The position numbers and the translations under genes were made by a program. The notes below the pieces were generated by a model. It saw nothing but the letters and a program-made list of their open reading frames with translations, was not told where the DNA came from and searched no databases. Of a DNA stretch of 31,531 bases, positions 29,207 to 31,531 are shown in pieces. This stretch comes from a virus: positions 1 to 31,531 of the IMG/VR virus record IMGVR_UViG_3300007546_000014; one strand, given 5' to 3'. Numbering within the stretch: the first letter of the stretch is position 1; the number at the start of each line of letters is the position of its first letter.

Positions 29207-29235
29207 TTGCGTTAGAGTAGATAAACCTATAAAAT
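29207..29235 (+). promoter_or_regulatory. Promoter of prohead protease, leaderless geometry
   Basis: TTGCGT (29207-29212), 17 bases, then TAAAAT (29230-29235). The ATG at 29243 is seven bases after the -10, with no Shine-Dalgarno site between. Confidence 0.55.
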
Positions 29236-29242
29236 TAAGCAT

Positions 29243-30553
29243 ATGAACATTGAAAAAGGCCTATGGTCAAGTAATGGCGACAACTTGCACTTGTCAGTAC
29301 CATTTACTAAAGTCAACCGTGAAAACAGAACAGTCTCTGGTTTTGCAACATTAGATAATGTTGATCAGACAGGTGATGTAGTTACTGCTGAAGCAAGCAT
29401 GAAAGCATTTGAAAGCTTTAGAGGAAACCTTCGTGAGATGCATCAACCAATGGCTGTTGGTAAAGTAGTATCATTCAAGCCAGAAACATACTACGACCAA
29501 ACAACAAAAGAATTTTACAATGGAGTTTATGTAACTTCATATATTTCAAAGGGTGCACAAGACACTTGGGAAAAAGTTCTTGATGGTACTCTTTCTGGTT
29601 TTTCAATCGGCGGAAAAATAACAGAGTCTGACAATGAAGTTAATAAGGCGGACGGAACACAGGTTAGATTTATCAAGGCTTACGATCTAGTAGAGCTATC
29701 AATTGTAGATTCACCAGCAAACCAACTTTGCAACATTCTTTCAATTGAGAAGATGAATGGCCAACTTGTATTCAAGGGTATGGCAGCAGATGTTGTTACA
29801 GAAAATATTTTTTATTGTGAAGAAAGCGATTCTGTTTTTATGTCAACAGAAAAAACTTTTGATTCACCAATCACAGGTAAGCCAGCAAAAATTATTGGCT
29901 GGGTAGAAAGTTCAGATATGAATAAGTCAAAAGAAATAGATAAGATTCTTGCTTCATTTAAGAAGACAAGATTAGCGTTGCCTGAAACACAAACAATTGC
30001 AAAACAGGCAAACGTAGAAGGAGGTAATGAGATGTCAGACGTACAAAATGATGTAGTTGTAGAAGCCGTAGAAGCAGAAACAATTATTGAAAAGTCTGTC
30101 GACGTTGTAGAAGAAGTAGCAGCAGTTGAGGCTATTGCAGAAACAACCGAAGACACAACTCCTGCCGACTCCGTTGAAGAAACAGTTGAAAAAACAGCTG
30201 ATCCTGACTTTGCAAAAATGTTAGGCGATCTTAAGGGATTTTTCTCGGAGACACTCGCAAAGGCTACAGACGCAAATGCGGCTCAAGTTTCAGAAATTAA
30301 AGAAACAGTTGAGTCATTCAGCAAGAGCGTAAATGGTCAAATTGCAGAGTTGGCAGAAAAGCATAATGCATTAAGCACAGCAGTGCTAGAAATCAAAGGC
30401 ACCATTGATGGTGTTCAAAAGCGTGTAGATGCCGTCGAAGGCGACACAGCTATTAAGAAGTCTTCTGATCTTGGCCGTTCAGAGGTTGTAACAAAAAAAT
30501 CAACATGGAACGGTTCTTTCCTCGGTTCCGTAAATGAAATCTTTTCAAACTAA
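29243..30553 (+). CDS. Prohead protease with fused scaffold-like C-terminal half
   Basis: A 436-residue protein. Residues 1-175 are a serine prohead protease (S78/XkdF-type): FATLDNVDQTGDVV, H67 in REMHQPMAVG, S121 (alternatively S118) in LSGFSIGG, and DLVELSIVDSPANQL. A linker with a small beta segment (180-225) precedes an acidic, coiled-coil scaffold-like half (264-436; EAVEAETIIEKSV...EIKETVESFSKSVNGQIAEL in pieces). The protease trims scaffold and capsid subunits during head maturation. An internal, in-frame ribosome-binding site and ATG probably also yield the scaffold part alone. Confidence 0.85.
   Translation: MNIEKGLWSSNGDNLHLSVPFTKVNRENRTVSGFATLDNVDQTGDVVTAEASMKAFESFRGNLREMHQPMAVGKVVSFKPETYYDQTTKEFYNGVYVTSYISKGAQDTWEKVLDGTLSGFSIGGKITESDNEVNKADGTQVRFIKAYDLVELSIVDSPANQLCNILSIEKMNGQLVFKGMAADVVTENIFYCEESDSVFMSTEKTFDSPITGKPAKIIGWVESSDMNKSKEIDKILASFKKTRLALPETQTIAKQANVEGGNEMSDVQNDVVVEAVEAETIIEKSVDVVEEVAAVEAIAETTEDTTPADSVEETVEKTADPDFAKMLGDLKGFFSETLAKATDANAAQVSEIKETVESFSKSVNGQIAELAEKHNALSTAVLEIKGTIDGVQKRVDAVEGDTAIKKSSDLGRSEVVTKKSTWNGSFLGSVNEIFSN
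30032..30553 (+). CDS. Probable nested capsid scaffold protein
   Basis: A 173-residue in-frame product of the protease gene starting at M264. AAGGAGGT (30018-30025) is a full Shine-Dalgarno site six bases before ATG-TCA-GAC, far better than the signal at the main start, which has none. The product is acidic and helical (repeats of Val/Glu/Ala, then a coiled coil from about residue 60 to 145), as expected of a scaffold. The same arrangement is known for lambda C and Nu3. Seen: the site and the frame. Inferred: that both products are made. Confidence 0.6.
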   Translation: MSDVQNDVVVEAVEAETIIEKSVDVVEEVAAVEAIAETTEDTTPADSVEETVEKTADPDFAKMLGDLKGFFSETLAKATDANAAQVSEIKETVESFSKSVNGQIAELAEKHNALSTAVLEIKGTIDGVQKRVDAVEGDTAIKKSSDLGRSEVVTKKSTWNGSFLGSVNEIFSN

Positions 30554-30571
30554 AGGGTAGGTGAAATAAAA

Positions 30572-31531
30572 ATGAGTAATGAACTATTAGAAAAAGCAGT
30601 AGCAGCAGGTACAAATGTAACTGGTAGCTATGCATCCGCAACTGGTGGAACTGGAGTACACACAGCGTCTGAAAATGGCAATGGTGGACTTCTAAACCCA
30701 GAACAATCAGCGCGATTTCTAGACTATATGTTCGACGCTACCGTAATTGGTAAGGTTGCACGTACTGTCCGAATGAAAGCAGATACAACAGAGATTGACC
30801 GTATGTCTATCGGTGAGAAGCTTGTAAAGCTTGCAACTGAAGCAGACAACACAGGAGTTAACTCACCTGTAACATTCTCAAAAATTTCTTTGACAACAAA
30901 GAAGCTTCGCATGGACTGGGAACTTTCAACAGAGTCTCTTGAAGACAATATTGAAGGCGCAGACGTCGAAGATCATATTGCCAGAATGATGGCAACACAA
31001 GCAGGTAACGATATTGAAGATTTGATCCTAAACGGAGATACTTCACTAACTGGAGATGCTCTTTACAAGTCATTTGATGGCGCAGTAAAGAAGGCAAAGA
31101 CTTCAGGTCGCGTAGTAGATGCAGCTGGAGCAGCCGTTTCACGTGCTGTATTCAACTCTGCACTTAAGGCACTTCCACGTAAGTACAAGCAGCGTCGTAC
31201 AGACCTTCGCTTCCTTGCAGGATCAAACTTGATCCAGGATTACCTATACTCAACATCTAATTCAACAAACTTTGCAAACCCACAGGATATTGCTTCAGGC
31301 ATCATCCGTGGTGATGTTCCAGTTGTTGGAGGTCCAGCAGGATATGTAGCTCCATACGCATTTGGTATTCCAATCGTTGAAGTTCCACTTCTTAATGAGA
31401 CACAGACTGGTACATACGCCAGCCCATCAGGTTCACACGGAGATATCCACTTGACATTCCCAAATAACGTTGTTATTGGTATCAAGCGTGATGTTACTGT
31501 TTACCGCTTCTTCTGGCCACGTAAGGACTCA
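30572..31531 (+). CDS. Major capsid protein (HK97 fold), 3' end outside window
   Basis: At least 320 residues, open to the window edge. After a short N-terminal arm (MSNELLEKAVAAG) and NGGLLNPEQSARFLDYMF come TVIGKVARTVRMKADTTEID (in pieces), the long-helix segment DHIARMMATQAGNDIEDLILNGD (in pieces), KALPRKYKQRRTDLRF, and a C-terminal IVEVPLLNETQTG..LTFPNNVVIGIKRDVTVYRFFWP. This is the layout of HK97-fold capsid proteins. AGGGTAGGTG precedes the ATG. Codon use differs from the rest: 15 of 16 Arg codons are CGN against mostly AGA elsewhere, and AAG/CTT/TTC are frequent, as expected of the most highly expressed gene. Confidence 0.9.
   Translation, partial: MSNELLEKAVAAGTNVTGSYASATGGTGVHTASENGNGGLLNPEQSARFLDYMFDATVIGKVARTVRMKADTTEIDRMSIGEKLVKLATEADNTGVNSPVTFSKISLTTKKLRMDWELSTESLEDNIEGADVEDHIARMMATQAGNDIEDLILNGDTSLTGDALYKSFDGAVKKAKTSGRVVDAAGAAVSRAVFNSALKALPRKYKQRRTDLRFLAGSNLIQDYLYSTSNSTNFANPQDIASGIIRGDVPVVGGPAGYVAPYAFGIPIVEVPLLNETQTGTYASPSGSHGDIHLTFPNNVVIGIKRDVTVYRFFWPRKDS

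Overview
This window is part of an AT-rich tailed double-stranded DNA phage genome (Caudoviricetes). Several signs point to an actinobacterial, probably aquatic, host, although host assignment is an inference. One tail-fibre N-terminus (13067-13621) has the NP...STQHANANDAIEALE-type pattern common in actinophage fibres. Others carry the THNLG...GEYRVVIVG terminal domain. There is a monomeric class II ribonucleotide reductase, PASTA and FN3 modules are present, and many genes look leaderless, a habit well known in Actinobacteria. No terminase, integrase, DNA polymerase or lysogeny gene is visible.

Layout. 1-271: an AT-rich non-coding stretch with a consensus promoter, G-tracts and small tandem repeats. 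272-3400 (rightward): a GT32-like glycosyltransferase, a tRNA-Ile(UAU), two 2-oxoglutarate/Fe(II) (2OG) oxygenases, an SGNH-hydrolase-like protein, and several very small mostly membrane-type peptides too short for routine ORF calling. 3481-4892 (leftward): a compact operon led by a secreted lysozyme-like protein and followed by five small, mostly overlapping ORFs, two or three of them with metal-binding-type cysteines. 5091-7449: nrdJ and a holin-like protein that carries a canonical EF-hand loop. 7522-19757: a long block of tail-fibre and adhesin genes rich in Ala coiled coils, SPTFTG repeats and shared C-terminal head domains. Two of these genes carry spectacular Phe/Pro/His repeat arrays (FFPPHFPP...), and each of the two is followed by a related small accessory gene. 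19782-25458: six further 2OG oxygenases plus a pair of DUF6065-like proteins, tightly packed and often overlapping. 25475-27199: a LamG-like tail protein. 27262-31531: the head module, with a small conserved protein, a portal, a prohead protease with a probable nested scaffold, and a major capsid protein cut off by the window end.

How it may work together. The most striking feature is eight 2OG oxygenases in one window. Four of them have Lys where most of the family has the 2OG-binding Arg, as in collagen prolyl-4-hydroxylase. They flank fibres made largely of proline-rich repeats, and a glycosyltransferase and an SGNH-like enzyme are also encoded. I propose, as inference only, a tail-fibre decoration system: hydroxylation of proline or aromatic residues in the fibre repeats, possibly followed by glycosylation. 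The two FPP arrays share exact DNA up to 50 bp, so they could also exchange or rearrange fibre genes by recombination.

Expression signals are unusually legible. Extended -10 elements (TGN-TANAAT) recur before most transcription units. At six starts the -10 lies only 6-8 bases from the ATG with no convincing Shine-Dalgarno site, which is the geometry of leaderless mRNA.
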